From Pycnococcus provasolii (taxonomy: Eukaryota; Chlorophyta; Pseudoscourfieldiophyceae; Pseudoscourfieldiales; Pycnococcaceae): 64,000 nt of DNA. A program made the translations under genes and the position numbers. Positions 9,901 through 18,716 of this stretch are shown in pieces. The stretch is from contig OW568874.1 of NCBI GenBank assembly GCA_938743325.2, forward strand, positions 738,271 to 802,270, given 5' to 3'. The notes beneath the pieces were generated by a model that did no database searches, had not been told where the DNA came from, and saw only the letters and a program-made list of their open reading frames with translations. Each line of letters starts with the position of its first letter. The first letter of the stretch is position 1.

Positions 9901-10029
9901 CGTGCTGCGCGTGAGGCGCGCGCAGGTCTAAGTGGAAGCTCGCAGCAGGACAAATTTTTCCAACAGCTGCAGGCGGCGTCGGACGGATTCGCGGTGGTTG
10001 CCGAACAATTTGCGCGAGCGCTCCTGTAA
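6916..10029 (+). CDS. VPS11: VPS11, core HOPS/CORVET subunit, with degenerate RING
   Basis: A 1037-residue homologue of VPS11, a scaffold of the CORVET and HOPS tethering complexes acting in endosome and vacuole fusion. The N-terminus (residues about 30-60) is a serine run; residues about 60-390 are beta-propeller-like; from about 430 an alpha-solenoid begins (YGKQDYEGAMAQYMCTVGHL is the usual clathrin-like repeat). A Gly run at about 888-900 interrupts the solenoid. The C-terminal RING region (956-991) starts CSLTG and ends GDGETECPLC: the zinc ligands C956, C972, H974, C988 and C991 are present, but the second Cys (Thr here) and the His/Cys of the usual SFHQxC are replaced (SFNARA). Zinc binding is therefore probably altered. 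Length and domain order otherwise fit the family. Confidence 0.93.
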   Translation: MSMSTSAQAPVSMTWRKLPFMTMTVVESNLNSESSSSLSFSSAASAPSSSSSSSSSSSASDVMFYASDSGLVRAQMHAGDSDASSASDACGASPSVSFMAFDNSCSHICTSQPSNKWLVAAGRNDDNNAHSALKIWEVDRAASALSAVASTAETTTTMQAVRSIKIFASKAHEGAVTCLSVVEEEKASLLVALGCSSGAVVIIRGDLARNRFHRSVCLAPEPVTCVCVRAAGVAGDASAALYLATANRIAAASLGPANTAPASEVPLATLDDHGAAPNCLAIQPGTPHECALARDEGVFFYSMDGRGPCLAAEGEKRLLTRRGSLALIVGDQLAVPGGIAASSTPASVSSTPAAITVFDLSAKLIAYSGVLEGDFKHVLATSRGWLVVTSSGCFRLAERPLSDKLAVLERKNMHVVGLNIATAAGATASELSAFRRRWADHLYGKQDYEGAMAQYMCTVGHLEPSYVIRRYLDSSRTRHLAAYLEALHQASLAAPDHTTLLLNVYTKLRDLEKLDAFVAEDAQIAASALPLDERQEIYRGRFDVGTAVRVCRAAGYFEHAARVAGLAGEAGWKLEVLLDDLKAYDEALSYLHSLPRSASQSALMSHGKSLVTARPEATVALLERLCGAEGGAMSSSGPWSAAELPSDGDAAPGIAPSFATDDMGTMDANDGDAVVYAEPSAFLPILVDAPAALARFCSTLLRPREDGGMPADEAVLRHTLLELLLGPSAAAAFDAARNRMGGSSSAKNAHALALALLRDGWPQSEEPRFDAPRAVTLCRLRAFRDGALFLYERLGLLREALELHVEAGDADALVASVERLVRLGSGSMQLWEEVLEHLARMAGNIERRETVEHAVREVLVRIERAELLPPLVVLQALSRGAAACDDNGGGGGGGGGGGGLTLDVVRDYACRALEREARLAADDEAAAQQLLEEAESARVELESLRNEARVFQAARCSLTGQPLELPSVHFLCGHSFNARALGDGETECPLCAPASRAAREARAGLSGSSQQDKFFQQLQAASDGFAVVAEQFARALL

Positions 10030-10110
10030 AACAAAAACAATAGAATAGAATTGATTGATTAATGCTTTCATTGAATTATTAATGGAACTATTCTTTGTCT
10101 ATGTACATGT

Positions 10111-11895
10111 TCACTTCGTCTTCTTTTTTTCCGCTGTTGCTGCTGTTGCTTTCGACGACCCAGGTTTATTGCGCGTCTTTGGCGAAGTTTCATCTGCTGC
10201 TGCTTCTGTCGACGGCGCAGGTTTTTTGTTGGTCTTAGTTGAATCTGGAGGGCCCACAATTCCCGAAAAAGTCATCAAGAAGAGTGGGAGTGGCAGAAAG
10301 ATCATCAATATGGCCATGGTCCACCTTGACTCGAACAGATTGGCGATGGATGCGAGGACTCCGCCCTCACCTCCAGCGTCGAAGCCTCCGGGCACGTCCA
10401 CGCCGTCGCGGAGATCTCCTAGGAAAGAATTGACGCTCGCGAGCACGTCGCCCGTCGCATCCGCAGGGTACGGATGCGAGAAAATGTACGCACGTCCACC
10501 AAGAGGGCCACGACGCTCTGCGCCACCTTGCTTGTGCACGACGAATGCCGGAAGTTGGCGCGTTTTGCTCGTGAATCCGTACGTCTCCTGGAGCCACGGG
10601 TCGAGCATTCGCGCATCTACAATCCCGAATTGGAAGTGTTGGCGGTACGATTTGATCATCGTGTCAAGGATGTTGGAACGCCACAGCTTCGTCGCCGCGT
10701 CGTCTGGATCGCGCACGGCGAGCAGTGCCATCATCCGCGGACTCTTCGCCATGGCTGGGAATATGGCTTGTGCAAGCTGTGGCATTGGAGGCAGCCGATG
10801 CATCTCAACGTAAGACGCGACGGCCTCAACCGACTTGCCACGCAGCAGGAGCATATCACCGTCACGTTCGAGCCGAAGCAGCGATCCATTTTCGGGAGGA
10901 ACGACGGCGACCATGTGAGGTTGTGATGCCAAGTCTCGCTCGGATGGAACGAGCAGGTCGTCCACTGCGGTGTCCGTCTGCGGTGCGGGCACCTCCTTGT
11001 CAACGATTCCAATCCACGCCACCGGGGCGGCTGACGGTCCAGTCATCGTCTGCAGGACGTGCTCAACCTGTTCGACAACTTTGTTGACGTCGTTCGTATC
11101 GCGATTGCGCACCTTGAGCCCACGCACGAGGAATGCCCGAAAAGGCGCGCCAAGCGCGGCAAGTTTCATGAAATGTTCGGCGTCAAAGTCGCCACGTATG
11201 TGCACTGCAGACGCTCGAAGCTGAGGGAACGGCGGCGTCGCCGCCTCGTCTGAAGGTGTCCACGGCATGGCGAGCGTTCTTGCCATGGCGTTGGCAAGGT
11301 CCGGCGCCGATCGCGGTCCTTCGTAGCGCCATACGGAGGCGCCTTCCGGAAACGCACGTGTACCGTCGTCCTTGCTTAGACTACTCTTGCTGGGTGTTGG
11401 CGTGCGCACAATAAATATGGCTGGATATCCTCCGTTCACGCCGTACACGTTGGCGATCTCTTTGACTCTTTCGGCGTCAAACTTGACGATGGTTGCGTGG
11501 TCAGACATGTTTCTCGCCTGCAGCATTCCCGCGGTGGCCTCAAGTTCCTTGGCGAGTCGTTTGCAGTGCCCGCACCAGTCCGCGTACGCGTCAATGAGCG
11601 CTACGCACCCTCCGTGCTGTGCCGCTGGGCTTGCGAACGGCGGTCTTGCAGCTGCGCGCGACTTGCGGCCGCATACTTCGAGTGCGTGTTTGTGGTGCGC
11701 GGTGGACTTGATGTCCGTGAAGTCGAATCGCTTTGCGTTGGCCATCGGGAACGGGTTCACGGGGTGCACCGCTGCGGCTGCAGTGCAAAAGTGCAATACA
11801 GCGATGAATAAGGTGATGAAACCAGCCTTATGGGACAACAACACGTTGTTGAAGAAGCGCCGCGCATGAAAGGAGAAGAAGAACTTGGGCGGCAT
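10111..11895 (-). CDS. Membrane-anchored protein disulfide isomerase, ER type
   Basis: A 594-residue PDI-family protein. A hydrophobic segment at about residues 24-42 ending AAAA acts as signal peptide or anchor. One thioredoxin domain follows, with the catalytic site WCGHCK at 107-112 and the cis-proline region GGYPAIF. The middle is made of weaker thioredoxin-like domains without CxxC. A transmembrane helix lies at about 525-548 (MAILMIFLPLPLFLMTF core), followed by a 46-residue Lys-rich tail ending KKTK. That end fits the KKxx dilysine ER-retrieval signal of type I membrane proteins, so the enzyme should face the ER lumen and catalyse disulfide formation or exchange, like TMX-type PDIs. 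It converges with VPS11 (81 bases between stops). Confidence 0.88.
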   Translation of the reverse strand: MPPKFFFSFHARRFFNNVLLSHKAGFITLFIAVLHFCTAAAAVHPVNPFPMANAKRFDFTDIKSTAHHKHALEVCGRKSRAAARPPFASPAAQHGGCVALIDAYADWCGHCKRLAKELEATAGMLQARNMSDHATIVKFDAERVKEIANVYGVNGGYPAIFIVRTPTPSKSSLSKDDGTRAFPEGASVWRYEGPRSAPDLANAMARTLAMPWTPSDEAATPPFPQLRASAVHIRGDFDAEHFMKLAALGAPFRAFLVRGLKVRNRDTNDVNKVVEQVEHVLQTMTGPSAAPVAWIGIVDKEVPAPQTDTAVDDLLVPSERDLASQPHMVAVVPPENGSLLRLERDGDMLLLRGKSVEAVASYVEMHRLPPMPQLAQAIFPAMAKSPRMMALLAVRDPDDAATKLWRSNILDTMIKSYRQHFQFGIVDARMLDPWLQETYGFTSKTRQLPAFVVHKQGGAERRGPLGGRAYIFSHPYPADATGDVLASVNSFLGDLRDGVDVPGGFDAGGEGGVLASIANLFESRWTMAILMIFLPLPLFLMTFSGIVGPPDSTKTNKKPAPSTEAAADETSPKTRNKPGSSKATAATAEKKKTK

Positions 11896-12053
11896 CGTCG
11901 TCGTCCTGTCGGCGGGAGAGTTGTACTATTTGCCAGTGCCAGAGGAGGAGGAGGAAGGGGGAGGCCACCTCCAGGTCCAGGGGAAGGCACCTCCAGGCTG
12001 CCAGGTGGAAGTACCTTGGCCCTTGGGGGGGGGAGGGAGGGAAGACTGGAACC

Positions 12054-12111
12054 GGGTTAGGGTTTAGGATCCTTTAGGGTTAGGGTTAGGGTTAGGGTTA
12101 GGGTTAGGGTT
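12054..12111. repeat. Interstitial telomere-type array, TTAGGG x6
   Basis: GGGTTAGGGTTTAGG followed, after a BamHI-like GGATCC, by about six uninterrupted TTAGGG units from 12074. One unit is TTTAGGG, the plant-type form; the rest are TTAGGG. It lies between the opposed starts at 11895 and 12286. Confidence 0.95.
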
Positions 12112-12285
12112 CTGGGTGGTCCAGGGCTCTTTGCATTGGCTGTTCGGCTCCTTTGCTTTTTCTTTTTTTTGCTTTGGTCTCTTTCTCCGCCGCCGGTTCG
12201 TGTTCTTTTTTCTCCCTGTTTGCCTGTGTCATTGTTCTTGTCGTGCACTCTCCCCCGGGTGCTCGTTCTGCTCTCTCTTATTCAC

Positions 12286-12732
12286 ATGGAGAAGCACCAC
12301 CGGCTGCGGCGCCCGGGCGGGTCGCTGACGGGGTGCAACATATGCGGCAAGGACGGACACCAGGCGGTGCAGTGCCCCAACGGAACCGTCGACTGGAACG
12401 CGACCGGAATCGACTTCAACGCAAGCAACATACTCACCCTCAACAGGAGGAAGAGCGTGTGGCCGCACCGCCGGCGCGTCAACTACGCCAAGCTGGAGGC
12501 GGCGGCGCGCGCATACGCGAACGGCGAGACGGTGCCTCCACGCGCAAGGCCGGAGAGCACGCGAAAACCCGCGCCACCTCCCCTGGCTCCTCCGGGCATT
12601 GCGCCACCTCCCCTGGCGCCTCCGGGCATTGCGCCGCCTCCGTTGGCGCCTCCGGGCATTGCGCCACCTCCGTTGGCCCCTCCGGGCGTGAAGCCTCCTC
12701 CTCCTCCGACCGCACCCCCTCCGCTCCCCTGA
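12286..12732 (+). CDS. Small CCHC zinc-knuckle protein with Pro-rich tandem repeats
   Basis: A 148-residue protein. One zinc knuckle lies at residues 17-30 (C17, C20, H25, C30; CNICGKDGHQAVQC), directly followed by the NGTVDW motif often seen after such knuckles in algal and protist RNA-binding proteins. A basic segment (WPHRRRVNY) follows, and then about four copies of a 10-residue PPPLAPPGIA repeat and a polyproline end. Single CCHC knuckles usually bind single-stranded RNA or DNA, and the proline tail could recruit SH3, WW or profilin partners; both are inference. The open frame runs 50 codons further upstream, but those codons encode hydrophobic, T-rich leader sequence and the first convincing ATG is at 12286. 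Tandem with the DUF1995 gene. Confidence 0.75.
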   Translation: MEKHHRLRRPGGSLTGCNICGKDGHQAVQCPNGTVDWNATGIDFNASNILTLNRRKSVWPHRRRVNYAKLEAAARAYANGETVPPRARPESTRKPAPPPLAPPGIAPPPLAPPGIAPPPLAPPGIAPPPLAPPGVKPPPPPTAPPPLP

Positions 12733-13135
12733 CATCGTGAAGTGAACCACAACAACACTGTAACTCCTACCTACGATACTAAAAATCCCACCATGACACC
12801 CTATTGTCATCCTATTGGGTACGTGGGAGCCCCCCCCGAATGAAAAAGGAAGGCTAACCCTAAGTTACCCCCAAACCCTACTCCAACCCCCCCTCCTCCC
12901 CCCCCCGAATGAGGCAGGCTCGGGCATCGGGTGGGATGAGATTTTCTCTCCGAGGTTGCTTTTCTTCCTTTCCTTTCCCCCCCTCCTCTCCCTCCTCCCT
13001 CCTCCTCCTCCGATCTTGGCAGAGAGCTGTGCTGTGTGCCACTCACTCCCTCACTCACTCCCCCGTCTTCTCTTCGTCTTTTTTTTCTTTGGCGATTGGC
13101 GTCCCCATATCATAGTTCTATCATATTCCACACCT
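12733..13135. promoter_or_regulatory. Intergenic spacer and presumed DUF1995-gene promoter
   Basis: About 400 bases between two same-strand genes. The sequence is C/T-rich, with two runs of seven or more C (about 12830 and 12899) and two isolated telomere-like words (CTAACCCTAA near 12855, AAACCCTA near 12872). No gene or conserved RNA is seen. Confidence 0.4.
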
Positions 13136-14227
13136 ATGGCGTCCCTCCATACTACTACGACGCGCACTCAGCGTCCTGCTGCTGCTCGTCGTGCCCCTGG
13201 TCGTGTTAGGTCTGGTTTGATTCATAAAAATTTCCAGTTGCAATCATCCTCCTCGTCTTCGCCGTCAACTTCGCAAGGCACATCGGCGTACGAGCCGCGA
13301 TCCACGTACGCCGTCTCGTCGTACCAAACGCTCGTCAGAGACGCGTGCCAGGCCATCGTCACGGCGCTCAACGACAACTACACGCGAATCGACGTCGACT
13401 TTCCTGCGCTCAACAACTCCGACGGGTACACGGGCGGGTCGGACAACTACATCGACAACAACGCGCAGTACGCACTCGCCACCGCGCGACTTCTCGAGGA
13501 TGCACGAGGACTCAAGACGCACGTCGTTCTGCCAGACTTGACCGAAATGGCACGAGCGGAGAAGATGCTCAAGAGCGCGCTCGAACTCACGAGCGGCGCG
13601 AGTCTCGGGTGCCTCGAGAAGGGGTACTGGCTCAACACCGCGATGTTGTCCCTGTCAGGTGGCGGCAAGATGGACCGACTCGTCGAGGAGGAGGAGGCGG
13701 CGGCAAAGCGCGCGGACGTGTTTATCATCACGAACGTCACCGCGGTTGAGCTGCCGGCGGTGAGAAAGTACGTCGAGGAAGTGTGCGGAGACAGGCCGGT
13801 CATCCTGTACAACACCGAGCTCGACACGCTTCGCGCCGACCTCGGGCTGGGACCTTTCTTCCCGCCGAAATCAATGCACTACGAGTTCCTGACGCAGTTC
13901 CTCACCGTGTTCTACATCCGCCCACGTGACTACTCGAAGAGCACGAGCGTCGCGCCATTTCTCGTCAACTACTCGGGTGCAATCTTCCGCGAGTATCCCG
14001 GTCCTTGGCAGGCGATGATCAAGCAGGACAACGGCGAGCTCGCGTGCGTTGCGGAGCGTCCGGAGAGGTACGCGCTGCAGGAGCTCAAGGAGGCACTCTT
14101 GGAGGTGATGGGGCTGAACACGGAGGAAGCTGGCAGCACCATGGCTTTTCTGCGTCGGGGATACAAGCGCATGACGTGGTGGGAGGAGGAAAGTGACGAG
14201 GAGGCGAGTGGAGTGTGGAGGACATAG
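13136..14227 (+). CDS. DUF1995 plastid protein
   Basis: A 363-residue protein. Residues 1 to about 50 are Thr/Arg/Ala/Ser-rich with no acidic residues (MASLHTTTTRTQRPAAARR), a typical plastid transit peptide. The rest matches the DUF1995 domain of plastid proteins in plants, algae and cyanobacteria: an N-terminal helix (LVRDACQAIVTALNDNYTRI), the DVDFPALN stretch, a Rossmann-like strand RADVFIITNVTAVELP, and the FYIRPRDYSKSTSVAPFLV region. Some members influence chlorophyll-synthesis or photosystem assembly, but no reaction is established, so I give none. The ATG at 13136 is chosen because the frame upstream is proline/leucine-rich promoter-like sequence. It converges with the MOSC gene (49 bases). 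Confidence 0.85.
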   Translation: MASLHTTTTRTQRPAAARRAPGRVRSGLIHKNFQLQSSSSSSPSTSQGTSAYEPRSTYAVSSYQTLVRDACQAIVTALNDNYTRIDVDFPALNNSDGYTGGSDNYIDNNAQYALATARLLEDARGLKTHVVLPDLTEMARAEKMLKSALELTSGASLGCLEKGYWLNTAMLSLSGGGKMDRLVEEEEAAAKRADVFIITNVTAVELPAVRKYVEEVCGDRPVILYNTELDTLRADLGLGPFFPPKSMHYEFLTQFLTVFYIRPRDYSKSTSVAPFLVNYSGAIFREYPGPWQAMIKQDNGELACVAERPERYALQELKEALLEVMGLNTEEAGSTMAFLRRGYKRMTWWEEESDEEASGVWRT

Positions 14228-14276
14228 AGCATTTAAATCCGTGTATCTTTTTTCTTTTTTTCTACAATACATACTC

Positions 14277-15197
14277 TTACAAGACGACAACGTCGTCGCC
14301 GACAGCAACGTCACCACCTTCTACGACGCGCGCGTACAAGCCTAGATACGATCCTTTCTTGGACAGTTGTGTGCGTCGGCCAAAGATGTCGCCCTCCAAG
14401 TCAGGAAAGCGGCGCTTCAAGCTGATGTCTGGCATACGTTCCTTGGATGCATCCACCACCGCCGTCGACGGGTCAACCCGCGTGGCGGGGCATCGGATGG
14501 TCGGCTCGTCAACCTCTAGTGTGACACTTCCCATGCGAATGCGACCACCGCACCAAGCGAGCTCTTCCCAAGGTTCGGCCGTTCCATCAACTAATACGTT
14601 CGGTCGAAATCTTCGCCAGTCTAGTTCCGGGTCTCCGAGAGCTTCGCCAGCAGCCTTCACTGTTGACGCAGCAACTATGTGTACGACGGCGTGTTCGTCT
14701 GGCGCCCCTCCGACGTTCGCGAACGAAGCCCCGTGCGCCGCCACGAGCCTGGGCCTGTGCGTCGCGGACGGCAGGCGTCCCTTTTCTGCGAAGAAGTCTT
14801 CGAATTCTTTCACGCCGTCGTCCGTGCTTAGGTTTGCGGTGAGAAGAACGCTATTATTTTGCGCGTCCTTGATGGTGATGATGTCGTTGTCGTTGTCGTC
14901 GTCGTTGTCGTTGTCAAGAGATACAGCTACGTGGTATGACGCCATGCCGGGGTCAGTGATCATCTGGTGGAATTTCGTCTTGGATGAGTGGTGGCCCATG
15001 TCTTTGGAAGTCGGCGTCGACAGGCAGGAGACGGCGAGGAGGGAGGCGGACCCGGACGTTGCATATTCTCCTCTGAGCAGCGCCCACTTGCGGTCGAGCG
15101 GGAACGCCTTGAGGGCTCTTAAGTGAGTTTGACATAGAGAGACGGCGCGCATGCCCTTGACCGGATACGTCTGCAGGTGCGAGATACGAGGCGACAT
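14277..15197 (-). CDS. MOSC-domain molybdenum protein, mARC-like
   Basis: A 306-residue protein. Residues 1 to about 110 fit the MOSC N-terminal beta-barrel (ISHLQTYPVKGMRA, LDRKWALL), although interrupted by an Asp/Asn-rich insert at 95-105. The MOSC domain follows, with the FRPNVLVDG stretch (197-205), EPWEELAW, and RCPATRVDP, where Cys236 occupies the place of the molybdenum ligand of mitochondrial amidoxime-reducing component (mARC). It ends GDDVVVL. mARC enzymes reduce N-hydroxylated compounds and nitrite with cytochrome b5. There is no N-terminal membrane anchor as in animal mARC, so a soluble member is likely. The family is firm, the substrate is not known. Confidence 0.88.
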   Translation of the reverse strand: MSPRISHLQTYPVKGMRAVSLCQTHLRALKAFPLDRKWALLRGEYATSGSASLLAVSCLSTPTSKDMGHHSSKTKFHQMITDPGMASYHVAVSLDNDNDDDNDNDIITIKDAQNNSVLLTANLSTDDGVKEFEDFFAEKGRLPSATHRPRLVAAHGASFANVGGAPDEHAVVHIVAASTVKAAGEALGDPELDWRRFRPNVLVDGTAEPWEELAWCGGRIRMGSVTLEVDEPTIRCPATRVDPSTAVVDASKERMPDISLKRRFPDLEGDIFGRRTQLSKKGSYLGLYARVVEGGDVAVGDDVVVL

Positions 15198-15250
15198 GAG
15201 CAGAGAGGGGTTGTGACTCAGCGTGACTGGGCAGGCCGGCGGCGAAGACG

Positions 15251-15282
15251 GTTAGGGTTAGGGTTAGGGTTAGGGTTAGGGT
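15251..15282. repeat. Interstitial telomere-type array, TTAGGG x5
   Basis: Five perfect TTAGGG units on the plus strand, 53 bases upstream of the MOSC start (15197, minus strand) and about 44 bases before a TATAAA that could serve the helicase gene on the plus strand. Confidence 0.95.
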
Positions 15283-15325
15283 GACCTGTTCGGGGTCGGG
15301 GTCGGTTTACTCCTTATCCCCCTTG

Positions 15326-15331
15326 TATAAA
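15326..15331 (+). promoter_or_regulatory. Candidate TATA box of the DEIH helicase gene
   Basis: TATAAA lies 157 bases before the chosen ATG at 15483. Transcription starting about 30 bases downstream would begin near 15357, giving a leader of about 125 bases. Confidence 0.4.
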
Positions 15332-15482
15332 CCTTATCCTCACTCTCTCGCGCTTGTGCTGTTCACCAACCACCATTCAGGCCCTTCTGTCGTTCTCCTC
15401 CTCCGCGGGAGCCTCTCGGCGCACCGCGCCTCTTCTCCGCGCGAAGAGGTCGCGGTCCGCGTCGCGCAGCAAGAGCAACAAC

Positions 15483-18400
15483 ATGAGAGGGGCGCCGAGA
15501 GGGGGCGGCGGAAGACGAGGTGGGAGGACGAAGGGAGGACGAGGTGGGCGTCGTGTTGACCGTCGTGATGATGAAGATGACAACGACGATGAACGCGATG
15601 TGGCAGGCGACGACGCAATGCAGCGGCAGCAGCAGCAGCAGCGATGGTGGGATCCGGCGTGGCGCGCGCAAAAACTCGAAGAAGTCAAACAAAGCAGAGA
15701 CACCGTCGACCCTCAAGCGGTCGACGACGCGGTGCGCAGACTCGTCGACAGCAAACAGGAGGAGGTCGTGCTGAACGAATTAAATTTAGGACGCAGAGGG
15801 GCGGAGGCGTTTGCGAAACTCACGAGGGAAAGATATCCGCACCTAGACGCGCGCAGGTATGGCACAGGACAGACAGCTGTCGTCGTCATTAGCACCGTCG
15901 CACTGCCAGACTATAGAGCGGATGTGGACGTGAGGTCCACGCAAAGGCGAGAGGTGGGTGCGCTATCGTCGGACGCCAGGCGCGTGCTCGCACGAGCAGT
16001 CAGCGCTGCAAACGAGCTCGCCTCTGTAAAGGATGACAGCCAAGGCGGCGACGACGTGATGTCAAAGGAAACCTACGGGTGGTGGGACGACGACGACACG
16101 TTCGCCGAACGTGCGACGGCAAATGAGGCGGATGACATCCAACGCAGACTTGAGGAGTGGCGTGCCAACACGAAAGACGGGCAAGGCATGCAGGCGCGAC
16201 GTGCTTTGCTTCCCGCGCACAAGTCGCGTGACGAGCTGATCGAGGCTGTGCACGCGAGCCGTGCCGTCGTCATCAGCGGTCAGACCGGATGCGGGAAAAC
16301 GACACAGGTGCCACAATTTTTACTGGAAGACAACAGCATCGTCGGCGGCGAGATTATCGTTACACAGCCACGCCGCCTATCCGCGATGGCGGTTTCTGCA
16401 CGCGTGGCGGAGGAACGCGGGGAAGCTCTTGGCCAAACCGTTGGATATCGCGTGCGTCTTTCCTCCAAGACGTCAAGAAAAACGAGACTCACGTTCTGCA
16501 CAACCGGAGTCTTGCTGAAACGCATGGAGTCCGATCCTCATCTGCGCGGCGTCAGCTACGTGGTCGTCGACGAGATACACGAACGAGGAATGCTCGAGGA
16601 TTTTCTGCTCGTGATGCTTCGAGACATCGTCGCCGAAGATGGAGCGGGCACCTGCCAAGCGCGCGTTCTTCTCATGAGTGCAACGCTAGATGCCGATCAC
16701 TTTGCAAACTACTTTGGCGACGGTACAAAGCACATGCACATTCCCGGGCGCACCTTCCCAGTCTCGGCATCCTTTCTGGACGACCTCGTTGCTTCCAATG
16801 CCATCGTGCCGTCGCGGCTTCCCGCACCATCCACATCCAAGGCCAGCCGACATGCGTACAGCAAGGAGGACGACTCTGCTCTCTCAACGCCAAGGGTATC
16901 AGACATCGACGTGTATGAGGAAGCGCATGGCGTCTCACTTGGCTCGCGCGTTGCTTATGAGATGCGTCGATGGTCCGAAGTGGCGGAGAGTGCCACTGAC
17001 GTCGAGCTCGTCGTCGCCGCGATCGAGCACGTGCACAGAACTGCGCCGTTAGACGAGCATCGCGGCGCTGAGGCTGCGCTCGGCGCCGTGCTCGTGTTCC
17101 TACCCGGCTGGGATTCCATCGCAAAGGTCATGGATGCATGCCGTGATAGGATGCCGCCTTCCGAGACGCTAATTCTGCCCTTGCATGCGAGCCTCGACAC
17201 ACGCGAGCAGAATCGCATTTTCAAGCGCAGCGCGCCGGGCGTGCGTAAAATCATCCTCTCGACAAATGTTGCGGAGACGAGCATTACGATCGACGACATT
17301 TTGTACGTCATCGACTCAGGCAAGTCAAAGCAGACTGGATTCGACCTCATCAACCAGCTTGCGACACTCGACGAAACATGGATCTCACAGGCAAATGCGG
17401 TGCAGCGTCGTGGTCGTGCAGGTCGTGTGCAAGCAGGACTGTGCGTGCATCTCTTTCCACGTTGCCTGTACGATCGCATGGAGCCCAAGCCACTGCCCGA
17501 GATGTCCCGCGCCCCCCTGGCTGGGCTCGTGCTGCAGATCAAGGCGCTTGGCCTCGGCGAGGCACGCGGATTCCTGTCACGGGCGCTCGACCCGCCTGAC
17601 GATCGACTCGTGGGCGAGGCTGTGTCAAGGCTCAAGGCTATGGACGCGCTTCAGGCGGACGAGGATTTAACGCCACTAGGTCGCTTGCTATGCGACGTTC
17701 CCGCTGATCCAGCGGTTGCAAAAGTTCTAATTTTTGGTGCTCTGCTGGGCAATCTCGACGACGCTCTGATTGTCGCTGCGGGACTGAGTCGACGATCGCC
17801 ATTCGCCCTTCCCTCAGACCCACGACTACGCCAGGCGGCGGATGCCGCGAAGCGGCGTTTCGCCGGGCGTCGCATGGTATCCGACCACGCGGCAATGATC
17901 GGCGCATACCTCGCGTGGGAACGCGAGCACAACGAGGGTGGAGCCTCCGCGGCGAGGCAGCTATGTCGCGACGAATTCCTAAGCTACGGCGCTTTGGTCG
18001 AGATGCGCCGATTGAAAGAGCAGCTGCTCGAGGCTCTTTATGACAGCGGTGTTCTGGGAACTGCGAATCGTCGCGGCGATCGGAGCTGGCCCGAGGATCG
18101 TAGATCGGCTCTGCGATCGGCGCTCCAGCGTCATAGCCGACGATGCGGAAGTGCGCCGCTCCTCAGCGCGGTGCTCGCTGCTGGCCTCTTTCCAAATGTC
18201 GCGGCGATGCGTCAGCGCGGCCGCCGTGCTAAAATTCGCACACGAGAGGATGGCGACGTGGACCTGCACCCAGGTTCCGTGGTTGCACAGGCCATGTACA
18301 GGGACCCTTCGACACGGTCTCTCGGTGGCGACTGGCTCGTGTATGGTGAGAAGGTTAGAACCACCTCGGTGAACTTGCGCGACGTCAGCGTCATACCGTC

Positions 18401-18653
18401 TGTCGCGCTCGTTCTATTCGGTGGTGCTGCCGTACCCTCTGCGGGCGGCGGCGGATTCGGCGGCAGCGAGTCGTGGACTATGCTCGACGGTTGGGCTTCG
18501 TTCGATGTTGCCCACTCGAGCGAGATGAGGTCGCTGCGCACCTCGATCGACATGGTATTCCAGCATAAATTCGAGGATCCGAGCTGGGACATGGAGGAAG
18601 CGACAGGACGCATTGCCGATGCTGTGGAAGCGCTTCTCGACGAGGCAAGATAA
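15483..18653 (+). CDS. DEIH-box RNA helicase, DHX36/DHX9/DHX57-like
   Basis: A 1056-residue helicase. It starts with an RGG-rich segment (MRGAPRGGGGRRGGR), then a basic helical domain. Core motifs: Walker A GQTGCGKTT at 266-274, motif II DEIH at 363-366 (not DEAH), motif III SATL, motif V TNVAETSITI and motif VI QRRGRAGR. The winged-helix, ratchet and OB regions follow (LTPLGRLLCDVPADPAVAKVL, then PNVAAMRQRGRRAKIRTREDG). DEIH members unwind RNA duplexes or RNA/DNA G-quadruplexes; the RGG start and DEIH box favour the DHX36/DHX57 side, but orthology is not settled. The frame is open back to 15354, but that codon is TTG; 15483 is the first ATG. Converges with the SelD fusion (63 bases). Confidence 0.92.
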   Translation: MRGAPRGGGGRRGGRTKGGRGGRRVDRRDDEDDNDDERDVAGDDAMQRQQQQQRWWDPAWRAQKLEEVKQSRDTVDPQAVDDAVRRLVDSKQEEVVLNELNLGRRGAEAFAKLTRERYPHLDARRYGTGQTAVVVISTVALPDYRADVDVRSTQRREVGALSSDARRVLARAVSAANELASVKDDSQGGDDVMSKETYGWWDDDDTFAERATANEADDIQRRLEEWRANTKDGQGMQARRALLPAHKSRDELIEAVHASRAVVISGQTGCGKTTQVPQFLLEDNSIVGGEIIVTQPRRLSAMAVSARVAEERGEALGQTVGYRVRLSSKTSRKTRLTFCTTGVLLKRMESDPHLRGVSYVVVDEIHERGMLEDFLLVMLRDIVAEDGAGTCQARVLLMSATLDADHFANYFGDGTKHMHIPGRTFPVSASFLDDLVASNAIVPSRLPAPSTSKASRHAYSKEDDSALSTPRVSDIDVYEEAHGVSLGSRVAYEMRRWSEVAESATDVELVVAAIEHVHRTAPLDEHRGAEAALGAVLVFLPGWDSIAKVMDACRDRMPPSETLILPLHASLDTREQNRIFKRSAPGVRKIILSTNVAETSITIDDILYVIDSGKSKQTGFDLINQLATLDETWISQANAVQRRGRAGRVQAGLCVHLFPRCLYDRMEPKPLPEMSRAPLAGLVLQIKALGLGEARGFLSRALDPPDDRLVGEAVSRLKAMDALQADEDLTPLGRLLCDVPADPAVAKVLIFGALLGNLDDALIVAAGLSRRSPFALPSDPRLRQAADAAKRRFAGRRMVSDHAAMIGAYLAWEREHNEGGASAARQLCRDEFLSYGALVEMRRLKEQLLEALYDSGVLGTANRRGDRSWPEDRRSALRSALQRHSRRCGSAPLLSAVLAAGLFPNVAAMRQRGRRAKIRTREDGDVDLHPGSVVAQAMYRDPSTRSLGGDWLVYGEKVRTTSVNLRDVSVIPSVALVLFGGAAVPSAGGGGFGGSESWTMLDGWASFDVAHSSEMRSLRTSIDMVFQHKFEDPSWDMEEATGRIADAVEALLDEAR

Positions 18654-18668
18654 TAGATAAATCATACA

Positions 18669-18690
18669 TGTAAATCATCATTAGATGTAA
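18669..18690 (+). terminator. Two TGTAA polyadenylation-type motifs
   Basis: TGTAA at 18669-18673 and again at 18686-18690, within 40 bases of the helicase stop and inside the short convergent spacer. Confidence 0.5.
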
Positions 18691-18716
18691 AATTTAGACA
18701 GAGTATTTGTTTTATG

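Noticed and set aside
15354-15482. N-terminal extension of the DEIH helicase resembling a transit peptide
   Set aside because: The first codon is TTG and it would start almost at the transcription start predicted by the TATA box at 15326; the first ATG is at 15483.
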